From an uncultured Clostridia bacterium (GTDB lineage Bacteria > Bacillota_A > Clostridia > Christensenellales > Aristaeellaceae): a stretch of 6,754 nucleotides of DNA. Shown in pieces: positions 1 to 6,741 of the stretch (position 1 is the stretch's first letter; each line of letters starts with the position of its first letter). The position numbers were made by a program, and so were the translations under genes. Under the pieces are notes generated by a model, which saw nothing but the letters and a program-made list of their open reading frames with translations, did not search any database and was not told the origin of the DNA. The stretch spans positions 1 to 6,754 of the forward strand of contig CAMOGC010000089.1 of assembly GCA_946613955.1 (NCBI GenBank), written 5' to 3'.

Positions 1-1095
1 GTGAGGCCGGTGCGGCGGAGGGAGCAGAACAAGTACGTTTTCGCGCCGGAGGGAAAGATCCGGGAACGCGGCCACGGCCTGCGCAATACGATTCTGGTTT
101 TTCTGCCGATCCTGCTGGCCATCCTGATCGCGGTCAATTTTATCCAGAGCAACGGGGTCCGTCTGGAAAAGATCAGTCTGACGATTCTGAACCTGCCGGA
201 GGATCTGGAGCAGTATTCCATCCTGCATATCAGCGACCTGCACGGCGCCCGCCTGGGAGAAAACCAGAAGGCCATCGCCGCGGCGCTGGGGACGACGAGG
301 TATTCCTGCGTCATCATGACGGGGGACATGCTGGGAAAGGATCACGATATCGAACCCCTGATGGAGCTGCTGGCCCTGATGCCGGAGGCGACGCCCAAAT
401 ACTATATTCCCGGGGATACGGACGGCCCCGCCCTTTCCAGCGAGGCTCACGGATCCCTTTCGGTATATACCGACTGGGCGGAGCGGCTGACCGCCGCGGG
501 GGTCACGATTCTGGACCGGCCGGTTTCGGAAACCCGGGGAAAGGGAACGATCTGGTTTGTGCCGGAGGAGCTGTATACGCTGGATCTGGACCAGATGACC
601 TCTGTTTATCAGGGGCAGCTGCGGGAAATGCAGCGCAGGGCGACCTCGCTGGACGCGGACGGCGCCGCCAGGCGGCGGATGCTGGAATATGAGATGGAGC
701 GGATCGACGCCATCCGGGCGGCCAGGGAGCAATTTCAGCCGACGGATATCCAGATCGCGCTGACCCATACCCCCCTGCGGGAGGAATATGTCTATGACAT
801 GATGTCCTGGGGCGCGAAGGAGGATGTTTTCTCCATGCGCTATGCCGGGCTGATTCTGGCGGGGCACTATAACGGCGGCCAATGGCGGCTGCCGATGGGA
901 AGGGCGATCCACGTGCCGGAGCTGGGATGGTTTCCCGAGGATCAGCTGGTGCGGGGTCTCAGCTATCTGAACGGAATTCCGCAGTACATCAGTCCGGGCC
1001 TGGGCTCGGATCCCCATTATGAGCATCAGCCGGGGCGTCTGTTCAATCCGCCGATGCTGACGCTGATTACGCTGACAAGAAAGGGTAGTCGATGA
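1..1095 (+). CDS. Membrane-anchored calcineurin-like metallophosphoesterase, YkuE/YaeI-like, with altered metal-site motifs
   Basis: This predicted phosphoesterase has its catalytic domain outside the membrane. A basic N-terminus (residues 1-29) leads into one hydrophobic helix at about 30-47, then the metallophosphoesterase fold. Visible family motifs are ISDLHG (Asp79, His81), TGD (Asp109), the GNHD-equivalent GDTD (138-141), THTP (His256) and the GHTHGGQ-equivalent GHYNGGQ (288-294). The C-terminal GLG and FNPP elements also fit the family. Three usual active-site residues differ: Asn to Asp139, His to Thr140 and His to Asn291, so activity may be reduced or changed. Residues about 190-248 form a charged, probably helical insertion. 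The reading frame begins with GTG at base 1, and no upstream sequence is visible. The true start could be this GTG or lie outside the window; the next Met, at residue 106, is past the first motif and too late. The stop is 33 bases before the exporter gene. Substrate is unknown; relatives act on phospholipid or nucleotide-type phosphoesters. The family call is firm, the activity is not. Confidence 0.85.
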   Translation: MRPVRRREQNKYVFAPEGKIRERGHGLRNTILVFLPILLAILIAVNFIQSNGVRLEKISLTILNLPEDLEQYSILHISDLHGARLGENQKAIAAALGTTRYSCVIMTGDMLGKDHDIEPLMELLALMPEATPKYYIPGDTDGPALSSEAHGSLSVYTDWAERLTAAGVTILDRPVSETRGKGTIWFVPEELYTLDLDQMTSVYQGQLREMQRRATSLDADGAARRRMLEYEMERIDAIRAAREQFQPTDIQIALTHTPLREEYVYDMMSWGAKEDVFSMRYAGLILAGHYNGGQWRLPMGRAIHVPELGWFPEDQLVRGLSYLNGIPQYISPGLGSDPHYEHQPGRLFNPPMLTLITLTRKGSR

Positions 1096-1128
1096 AAGGG
1101 AAAACAATCCTGAGAGAAAGGTAACCTG

Positions 1129-2544
1129 ATGAAGCTGGGAAGAAGAACACGAAAAGGCGGCAAGTACGAGATCGATATGCTGAACGGGCCGCTGATCCCC
1201 AAAATTCTGCAGTTTTCCCTGCCGCTGATGCTGACGGGGATTCTGCAGCTGCTGTACAACGCGGCGGATGTCATCGTCGTCGGAAATTACGCGGGGCACG
1301 AGGCCCTGGCGGCGGTTTCCTCGACCGGGGCGCTGATCAACCTGCTGGTCAACGTGTTTATGGGGCTGAGCGTTGGCGCCAGCGTGGTCATCGCCCAGAG
1401 CTACGGCGCCGGGGACATGATCCGCATGCGGAAGGCGGAGCATACCGCGATGACCCTGGCGCTGTTCATGGGCGTCGGCGTCGGGGTGATGGGCTTTCTG
1501 CTGGCCCGGCCGATGCTGGAATGGATGGATTCCCCGAAGGATGTCATCGACGGCGCCACGCTGTATGTCCGGATCTATTTTATCGGCATGCCGGCCAACA
1601 TGCTGTACAACTTCGGCGCGGCGACCCTGCGGGCCCTGGGGGACACGCGGAGGCCGCTGTATTATCTGTCCATCTCCGGGATTGTCAACGTGATCCTGAA
1701 CCTGGTGATGGTGATCGGGTTCGGGATGGACGTGGCCGGCGTCGCCATCGCTACGGTGATCAGCCAGGTGGTCAGCATGGTGCTGGTGCTTCTGTGCCTG
1801 CTGCGGTCCCACGGGGTCATGAAGCTGGTCATCCGGGAATGCCGGATCGACCGGCGGAGCCTGACGGACATCATCCGGGTGGGTCTGCCGGCCGGCCTGC
1901 AGGGCAGCCTGTTTTCCATCTCCAACGTGCTGATCCAGTCGGCGGTCAACTCCTTCAACAGCATCGTTGTGGCGGGAAACGGCGTGGCCAGCAATATCGA
2001 GGGCTTCGTCTATACGGCCATGAACGCGCAGCATCAGTCCGCCATGACCTTTGCCAGCCAGAATTACGGCGCGGGGAAATATGACCGGGTTCGGAAAACC
2101 CTGTGGTGCTGCCTGGGCATTGTGGTGGTCATCGGGCTGGGCATGGGAATGCTGGTTTACGCCCTGGGGAGGCCGCTGCTGGGGCTGTATAACAGCAATC
2201 CGGACGTCATCGCCGCCGGGATGAAGCGGATGGCGATCATCCTGCCCACGTATTTCCTCTGCGGGATGATGGATGTAATGGTGGGGCAGCTGCGGGGCAT
2301 CGGATATTCCGTCATGCCGATGATCGTTTCCCTGACGGGCTCGTGCCTGCTTCGGATTGTCTGGATCATGACCGTTTTCGCGGCCAATCCGACGGATATC
2401 AACATATTGTATATGTCCTATCCGATCTCCTGGGGGCTGACCTTCGCGATTCACATGGCGTGCTATCTCGTGGTGGCCCGGAAAAAGCTGACGAGGCGGA
2501 CGGGGCCGGAAGGACAATTGGGAAAGGAGCTGGATGACCCATGA
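1129..2544 (+). CDS. MATE-family multidrug/organic-cation efflux transporter
   Basis: This is a 471-residue integral membrane exporter of the MATE family, which expels cationic drugs or metabolites using a Na+ or H+ gradient. The length and roughly twelve hydrophobic helices match the family. The two homologous halves can be seen directly. AQSYGAGD (89-96) in the first half is echoed by ASQNYGAGK (309-317) in the second. A TLRALGDTRRP segment (166-176) is echoed by QLRGIGYSVMP (387-397). The N-terminal LLYNAADVIVVGNYAG stretch (41-56) is a typical family signature. The ATG at 1129 is chosen because AGAAAGG (1115-1121) lies 7 bases upstream; a later Met at residue 17 has less support. The gene follows the phosphoesterase by 33 bases and overlaps the next gene by 4, so it sits inside an operon. 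Its specificity cannot be read from sequence. Relatives in the wider MOP superfamily (lipid flippases) are less likely given the MATE pseudo-repeats. Confidence 0.93.
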   Translation: MKLGRRTRKGGKYEIDMLNGPLIPKILQFSLPLMLTGILQLLYNAADVIVVGNYAGHEALAAVSSTGALINLLVNVFMGLSVGASVVIAQSYGAGDMIRMRKAEHTAMTLALFMGVGVGVMGFLLARPMLEWMDSPKDVIDGATLYVRIYFIGMPANMLYNFGAATLRALGDTRRPLYYLSISGIVNVILNLVMVIGFGMDVAGVAIATVISQVVSMVLVLLCLLRSHGVMKLVIRECRIDRRSLTDIIRVGLPAGLQGSLFSISNVLIQSAVNSFNSIVVAGNGVASNIEGFVYTAMNAQHQSAMTFASQNYGAGKYDRVRKTLWCCLGIVVVIGLGMGMLVYALGRPLLGLYNSNPDVIAAGMKRMAIILPTYFLCGMMDVMVGQLRGIGYSVMPMIVSLTGSCLLRIVWIMTVFAANPTDINILYMSYPISWGLTFAIHMACYLVVARKKLTRRTGPEGQLGKELDDP

Positions 2545-3368
2545 AAATTGGAAGAGCATTCGGGGAGGCGGGCCGGGTCTGCTTCGGCCGGTTCGGGGAA
2601 GGATTGAAATTTCTGCTGGCGGAGGCGTGCCTGACGGGGATCTGTTTCGCGCCCCTGCTGTTTCTGTCGGATGAAAAGCTGGGCTTTTTGGCCTGGCTGA
2701 CCCTGCCGTTGGTGATCCTGATTCTTTTGCCGGGGCGGATGAACGCCGCCGCGGCGATGAAGGACGCCCTGGATGGAGGGCGGCTTTGCGGTCCCCGGCT
2801 GGTGGAAACCCGGGAATACGGGGAAAAGCTGTTCTTTGCCCTGAAGCGGGTGTTTTTTGTGGCGCTGTGGGGGATTCCGCTGATCGTCATGGCGGTGGAA
2901 ATCCGAATCCATTTTTCCGGCGAAATCGACAGCTTCACCGTGCTCCGGATGATTAAAAACGATTTCGGCGGCGGGGATCAGATCCGGGGCCTCCTGGTGG
3001 TGCTGGGAATCATCCTGGGAACCCTGCTGCTGCTGGCGGCGGGATGCGCCTTCCACAGCGGGGCCCGCCACGCCCGGGCGCAGGGGGATCCGTCGCTGGT
3101 TCGGGGTCATCATGGGAAAATCATGCTGACCTGGCTTTGCGCCCTGGTGGCGATCCTGCCGATCATCATCGCGGTGGTGATCGTGGTGTTCCGGTATCTG
3201 CCGGTGGTTACCAATCTGAACGGCCTGCTGATGAGAACCGTGAAGCTGCCTTCAACCCGGGGCACCCTGATCATTCTGGCGGTGGGCGCAGTGCTGACCG
3301 TGCCGATGCTGCCCTTCCGCTCGATGATTACCGCGGCGTTTGTCCGGGGGCTGAAGGAGCCGCGATGA
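2541..3368 (+). CDS. Uncharacterised six-helix integral membrane protein
   Basis: I do not recognise this 275-residue protein. It has about six hydrophobic segments, at roughly residues 22-42, 48-64, 97-118, 149-170, 193-216 and 240-258. Short basic or mixed-charge loops separate them, and the C-terminus is basic (VRGLKEPR). The loop at about 171-192 is rich in His, Arg and Gly (GARHARAQGD, then RGHHGK). No enzymatic motif, ATP-binding site or known transporter signature is visible. The ATG at 2541 overlaps the exporter stop codon as ATGA, with AAAGGAG (2523-2529) 11 bases upstream. Its own stop overlaps the next start in the same way, so it is probably co-translated with both neighbours. Codon use resembles that of its neighbours, and the frame is uninterrupted across a hydrophobic protein, which supports a real gene. 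A role at the membrane is the most that can be inferred. Confidence 0.85.
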   Translation: MKIGRAFGEAGRVCFGRFGEGLKFLLAEACLTGICFAPLLFLSDEKLGFLAWLTLPLVILILLPGRMNAAAAMKDALDGGRLCGPRLVETREYGEKLFFALKRVFFVALWGIPLIVMAVEIRIHFSGEIDSFTVLRMIKNDFGGGDQIRGLLVVLGIILGTLLLLAAGCAFHSGARHARAQGDPSLVRGHHGKIMLTWLCALVAILPIIIAVVIVVFRYLPVVTNLNGLLMRTVKLPSTRGTLIILAVGAVLTVPMLPFRSMITAAFVRGLKEPR

Positions 3369-4120
3369 GAATAAGGCTGGATCGCTGGCTGACGGCGCTG
3401 GCTCTGGCCAGCCGGAGCGAGGGAAAGGTGCTGATCCGCCGGGGCGCCGTGACGGTCAACGGGCGGACGGTGCTGGATCCCGGCGCGGTTTTTGAAACGG
3501 AGGAGGCCCATCTGGCGCTGGGAGGCCGGCCGATCGACGGGCGGACAGAACGCCACGTGATGATGAATAAGCCTTCGGGGCTTTTAACGGCGGCCCGGGA
3601 CCGAAAACAGCCAACCGTCATGGATCTGCTGCCGCCCGCCTACGCGAGCCTTGGGTGCATGCCGGCGGGGCGGCTGGATAAGGATACGACGGGTATTCTG
3701 TTCCTGACCACGGACGGGGAACTGAATCACCGGCTGCTGTCCCCGGGGCGGCATGTGGACAAGGTTTATCGGGCCCGGGTTTCCGGAAGGCTGACGGAGG
3801 CGGACGTCCGGGCCTTCGCGGCGGGGCTGGCGCTGTCGGATTTCACGGCGATGCCGGCGGAACTGCGCATTCTCGAAGCCGGGGACGCGGAATCCCTGGG
3901 GGAGGTCACGGTTTCCGAGGGAAAATTTCATCAGGTGAAGCGGATGTTCGCGGCCACGGGGCACGAGGTGCTGGCGCTCCGGAGAGAGCGCTTTGGCCCC
4001 CTGGAGATGGACGGGACGCTGGCGGAGGGACAGTGGCGGGAGCTGAAAGACGCGGAGCGGGACGCCCTGTATGCCGTCGCGGGGCTGGAACGCAGGGGAG
4101 AAGAAACGAGCCATGAATGA
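3365..4120 (+). CDS. rsuA: RsuA-family 16S rRNA pseudouridine synthase with N-terminal S4 domain
   Basis: This cytoplasmic enzyme converts a uridine in structured RNA to pseudouridine. RsuA-clade members usually modify one position in 16S rRNA (U516 in E. coli). The protein has 251 residues. An S4 RNA-binding domain covers about 1-58, including RLDRWLTALALASRSEG and the VNGRTV turn. The catalytic domain shows the MMNKPSG motif (66-72), then GRLDKDTTG (102-110) with the catalytic Asp105. It ends with EGKFHQVKRMFAATGHEV (185-202) and LRRERFGPL, characteristic of the RsuA/RluB/E/F group. The frame is open further upstream, but the ATG at 3365 fits the S4 N-terminus. It also has AAGGAG (3354-3359) at 5-base spacing and overlaps the previous stop as ATGA. 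The last eight bases overlap the following methyltransferase gene. RluB- or RluF-like specificity on 23S rRNA cannot be excluded, but the short C-terminus and compact size favour RsuA. Confidence 0.9.
   Translation: MRIRLDRWLTALALASRSEGKVLIRRGAVTVNGRTVLDPGAVFETEEAHLALGGRPIDGRTERHVMMNKPSGLLTAARDRKQPTVMDLLPPAYASLGCMPAGRLDKDTTGILFLTTDGELNHRLLSPGRHVDKVYRARVSGRLTEADVRAFAAGLALSDFTAMPAELRILEAGDAESLGEVTVSEGKFHQVKRMFAATGHEVLALRRERFGPLEMDGTLAEGQWRELKDAERDALYAVAGLERRGEETSHE
4094..4100 (+). promoter_or_regulatory. Ribosome binding site of the methyltransferase gene
   Basis: AGGGGAG lies 12 bases before the ATG at 4113, inside the end of the pseudouridine synthase gene. The spacing is longer than usual. 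It still supports ATG 4113 over the in-frame ATG at 4071, and re-initiation after the upstream stop (4118-4120) may help translation. Confidence 0.5.
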
Positions 4121-4724
4121 TCAATACTATACCCGGGAGCCGGAAAGCGCTTCCCGGCCCGTGGAATGCGCCTTCGCCTGGCGGGGAAAAAGCCTGCGGT
4201 TCACAACGGACGCGGGGGTATTTTCCCGGGGAGAGCTGGACGCGGGGACGCGGCTGCTCATGGACGCTCTGCCGGAGACGCCGGAGGGCGAGGTACTGGA
4301 TCTGGGATGCGGATGGGGGCCGATCGGCGTCAGCCTGAAGTCGGTGTATCCCGCGGCGCGGGTGACCCTGGCGGACGTGAATTTGCGGGCGCTGGAATGG
4401 AGCCGCAGGAACGCGGCGCGGAACGGGGCGGAGGTGGAATGCGTCGAGAGCGACGGCTTTTCCGCCCTGGGCGGCCGGATGTTTGATCTGATCGTGACCA
4501 ATCCGCCGATTCGGGCGGGCAAGGCTGTGGTTTACCGGATGCTTTCGGAGGCGGAGGAGCATCTGAAGCCCGGCGGCCGCCTGTTCCTGGTGATCCGGAA
4601 ACAGCAGGGGGCGGAGAGCTGCATCAAATATCTGAAAACGAAGTTCGCCTCCGTGGAGAAAAGGGACCGCAGCGGCGGCTTCTGGGTGCTGGAGGCCCGG
4701 AAGGCCGGGGCAGAAGAGGCCTGA
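4113..4724 (+). CDS. RsmC/YbxB-like class I SAM-dependent methyltransferase
   Basis: This 203-residue cytoplasmic protein is a predicted S-adenosylmethionine-dependent methyltransferase. It resembles the catalytic half of E. coli RsmC (16S rRNA G1207 N2-methylation) and the short Firmicute YbxB proteins. The N-terminus carries the family's FTTDAGVFSRGELDAGT segment (30-46). Motif I is LDLGCGWGPIG (62-72), which binds the cofactor. ADVN (87-90) supplies the acidic ribose-binding residue Asp88. NPPIRAGK (130-137) is the N-methyltransferase motif IV in the form typical of YbxB. KPGGRLFLVIRKQQGAE (152-168) and GGFWVLEA (188-195) complete the fold. The ATG at 4113 starts eight bases before the end of the upstream pseudouridine synthase gene, so the two are very likely co-translated. 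An open extension to 4071 lacks a better ribosome binding site and lies wholly within the upstream gene. Its stop is followed by a terminator, making it the last gene of the operon. rRNA is the likely substrate by family; the exact base is inference. Confidence 0.9.
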   Translation: MNDQYYTREPESASRPVECAFAWRGKSLRFTTDAGVFSRGELDAGTRLLMDALPETPEGEVLDLGCGWGPIGVSLKSVYPAARVTLADVNLRALEWSRRNAARNGAEVECVESDGFSALGGRMFDLIVTNPPIRAGKAVVYRMLSEAEEHLKPGGRLFLVIRKQQGAESCIKYLKTKFASVEKRDRSGGFWVLEARKAGAEEA

Positions 4725-4761
4725 AAACGGAGCTCGGTAACGGAAAAAAACGGAAAAGAAG

Positions 4762-4793
4762 AGGATCCCCGGAAGCATCCGGAGATCCTTTTT
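4762..4793 (+). terminator. Rho-independent terminator ending the five-gene plus-strand operon
   Basis: The left arm AGGATCCCCGG (4762-4772) pairs with the right arm CCGGAGATCCT (4779-4789). This gives an 11-base-pair stem with one C-A mismatch and a six-base loop AAGCAT. Five T residues (4789-4793) follow, and A residues upstream can extend the pairing. It sits 37 bases after the methyltransferase stop. On the opposite strand the stem is followed by a pyrimidine-rich tract (complement of 4742-4761), so it could also stop transcription of the minus-strand gene. Confidence 0.85.
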
Positions 4794-4804
4794 GAGACTT
4801 TCGG

Positions 4805-4826
4805 CCCGTTCCGCTTAGGCGGCGGG
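4805..4826. other. Second intergenic hairpin, function uncertain
   Basis: CCCG (4805-4808) and CCGC (4811-4814) can pair with GCGG (4819-4822) and CGGG (4823-4826). They form an eight-base-pair GC-only stem with a TT bulge and a TTAG loop. Neither side has a clean T-tract (only AATCCTTTT on the plus strand), so this is a poor terminator by itself. It may assist the neighbouring one or be a chance structure in GC-rich DNA. Apart from the two hairpins, I see nothing else of note in the 175-base convergent gap. Confidence 0.35.
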
Positions 4827-4899
4827 AGGGAATCCTTTTCCGTCAGGCGGGTGCGCCGCGGAGAGACCGGGCGCGGACCGGGATGCTTTTTCCGGAAGA

Positions 4900-6726
4900 T
4901 TACTGTCCTTTTCTTTCCAGCAGCGTCAGCAGGTAAACGAACTCTTCCTTATAGGGATCCCCCGTCACGGAGGCGCAGCTCCGGGCCAGGGTCAGGGCAT
5001 CTGTATAGGTCGCGGTGCCCTTGAACTCGCTGCCGCGGGTCACCATGGCGCATTCCGCCACCGCCGCGGCGAAGCGGAGGTTTTCGCTGGGGTTTTCGGT
5101 AATTTCCCCTGCGAAGGGGAAGGTTTCCAGGGTGCTTTCCGTCTGGCCGGGCAGCTTGTAGCGCAGGTTCAGGGTGCACCATTCGCTGCCCTGGCCACCC
5201 GCGTTTTCCGTCTGATAGACGCTGCGGGGCAGGTTTTTGCCGAAATCGCTGCCGGCGGGAATCAGCTCATACAGGGCCGTGACCCGATGGCCGGAGCCGA
5301 TTTCGCCCCCGTCCTTCGTATCGTCGGCAAAGTCGGCGGCGTCCATGACCCGGTCCTCATAGCCGATGAGGCGGTATCCGCTGACCAGAGCGGGGTTGAA
5401 GTCCAGCTGGAGCTTGACATCCCGGGCGACCTCCACCATGGTGCCGCCGGCCTCGGCCACCAGCGCCCGCCGGGCCTCGAAGATGGAATCCAGGTAGTAG
5501 TAGTTGCCGTTGCCGAAGTCGGCCAGGGCTTCGAGCTTGTTGTCCTTATAGTTGCCGTAGCCCACGCCCAGCATCGTCAGGGTCACGCCGCCCTGCTTCT
5601 TTTCCATCACCAGCCGGGCCAGATCGCCCTCGCTGGTCACGCCGACGTTGAAATCCCCGTCCGTGGCCATGAGAATCCGGTTGACGCCGCCGGGAATCAT
5701 GTGCTTCTCCGCCAGAAGATAGGCGGTTGTGATGCCCGAGGCGCTGTTGGTGGAACCGCCGGCCTCCAGGCCGGAGATGGCCTCCATGATCCGGGGCTTG
5801 TCCGCCGCGGGAACGCCGTCGAGCAGCACCTGGTCCCGGGAGGCGTAGGTGACGACGGAGACGGTGTCGGTGGGGGCGAGCTCATCGAGCATCAGCAGGA
5901 AGGCCCGCTTGACCAGATCCAGCCGGGTGGGGCCGAACATGGAGCCGGAGACGTCGATCAGGAATACCAGGTTGTGGGCCGGGCGGTTCTCCTTCGGAAT
6001 CTCTTCCGCCTGCAGACCGACCTGCAGCAGGAGGGTTTCGCTGTTCCAGGGGCAGCGGGCCAGCTCCATCGTGACCCCCAGGGGATGGCCGGCCTCCGGA
6101 GCCGCGTAATCATAATGGAAGTAATTCAACATTTCCTCCACCCGGACCGCGTCGGCGGGCACCGGCTCTCCCCGGAGTACCAGGGAGCGGAATTGGGCGT
6201 AGGAGGCGGTATCCACGTCCGCCGCGAAGGTGGACAGGGGGGCGGAGGCGACGGACTGGAACCCGTTTTCCCGGATCAGGGTGTATTCGTTGGTGTTCCA
6301 GGCCGCCTTGCCCCGCGCGGCGGACATGGCCATGCCGCTGGGCATGGGCGCGTAGGCGGCGATTTCCTCCTCGACGGCGTAGTCCTCATAATAGTCGTAG
6401 GAGCCGCGGGGCGTGGCGGTCGGAACGGGCGCGGCCCGGTCGGAGAAGAGCAGGGCCAGGGTCCGTTCGTCCGCAAAGCCCGTGGCCAGCAGGCCGTTGC
6501 GCTTCTGGAAGCGGATCAGGGCGTTTTCCGTGTCCTCGTCAAAGACGCCGGTGGGATCCTCGTCCAGATAGTTCAGCTCCTTCAGGCGGGCCTGAAGCTC
6601 TTTGACCTTTTCTCCCGTGGAGCCCCGCTGCAGATAGCCCTCCTCCGCCAGGGCGGGGATCAGGCCGAATACCATCATCAGGGCCAGCAGGGCCGCCAGG
6701 GCCCGGTTCATCATCATGCGCTTCAT
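4900..6726 (-). CDS. Secreted peptidoglycan-binding/von Willebrand factor A protein, YfbK-like
   Basis: This 608-residue protein is predicted to be exported and bound to the cell wall. Residues 1-27 are a signal peptide: a basic start, a long Ala/Leu/Met core and a likely cut after ALA. No lipobox cysteine is present. Residues 31-93 form a peptidoglycan-binding domain of the PG_binding_1 type, with LQRGSTGEKVKELQ, GVFDEDTENALIRFQ and FADERTLALL. A Pro/Thr and then Tyr/Glu-rich linker (about 98-130) follows. Residues about 153-210 match the conserved region before the vWA domain in YfbK-like proteins (STFAADVDTASYAQFR, RVEEMLNYF). The vWA domain (about 251-425) has a complete MIDAS: DVSGSM (258-263), Thr325 in GGSTN, and Asp355 in TDGD. 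The remaining part, to about 605, fits the YfbK C-terminal domain (DUF3520). Such domains usually bind protein ligands through a divalent metal. The partner and function are unknown. The gene is convergent with the upstream operon and so is transcribed separately. Confidence 0.92.
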   Translation of the reverse strand: MKRMMMNRALAALLALMMVFGLIPALAEEGYLQRGSTGEKVKELQARLKELNYLDEDPTGVFDEDTENALIRFQKRNGLLATGFADERTLALLFSDRAAPVPTATPRGSYDYYEDYAVEEEIAAYAPMPSGMAMSAARGKAAWNTNEYTLIRENGFQSVASAPLSTFAADVDTASYAQFRSLVLRGEPVPADAVRVEEMLNYFHYDYAAPEAGHPLGVTMELARCPWNSETLLLQVGLQAEEIPKENRPAHNLVFLIDVSGSMFGPTRLDLVKRAFLLMLDELAPTDTVSVVTYASRDQVLLDGVPAADKPRIMEAISGLEAGGSTNSASGITTAYLLAEKHMIPGGVNRILMATDGDFNVGVTSEGDLARLVMEKKQGGVTLTMLGVGYGNYKDNKLEALADFGNGNYYYLDSIFEARRALVAEAGGTMVEVARDVKLQLDFNPALVSGYRLIGYEDRVMDAADFADDTKDGGEIGSGHRVTALYELIPAGSDFGKNLPRSVYQTENAGGQGSEWCTLNLRYKLPGQTESTLETFPFAGEITENPSENLRFAAAVAECAMVTRGSEFKGTATYTDALTLARSCASVTGDPYKEEFVYLLTLLERKGQ

Positions 6727-6734
6727 GCTTTCTT

Positions 6735-6741
6735 CCTCCTT
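6735..6741 (-). promoter_or_regulatory. Strong ribosome binding site of the vWA protein gene
   Basis: On the minus strand AAGGAGG lies 8 bases before the ATG at 6726. This is a near-perfect Shine-Dalgarno match and fixes the start, ahead of the in-frame Met codons at residues 4-6. Only 13 more bases of upstream sequence are visible, so no promoter can be assessed. Confidence 0.9.

Noticed and set aside
1521..2084. Plus-strand frame of 187 codons inside the exporter gene
   Set aside because: It is an out-of-frame reading of the MATE gene, Gly/Arg/His-rich, without a ribosome binding site or motif.
2399..3113. Overlapping minus-strand frames (2399-2938 and 2463-3113) opposite the six-helix membrane protein
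   Set aside because: The composition is Arg/Pro/Gln/Ser-rich with no recognisable domain. The plus-strand frame gives coherent transmembrane helices and coupled start and stop codons.
3044..3364. Upstream extension of the pseudouridine synthase frame
   Set aside because: The extension is low-complexity Gly/Pro/Arg sequence lying over the membrane protein gene. The S4 domain begins right at the ATG at 3365, which has a good ribosome binding site.
3906..4778. Long minus-strand open frame (290 codons) opposite the pseudouridine synthase and methyltransferase genes
   Set aside because: Its product is rich in Pro, Arg, Gln and His with no domain, it runs through the terminator, and it is opposite two genes with clear motifs. 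Long antisense frames are expected in GC-rich DNA.
4865..4882. Short direct repeat GACCGGG (4865-4871 and 4876-4882)
   Set aside because: Seven bases repeated once in a GC-rich gap is within chance expectation, and there is no sign of an operator or attachment site.
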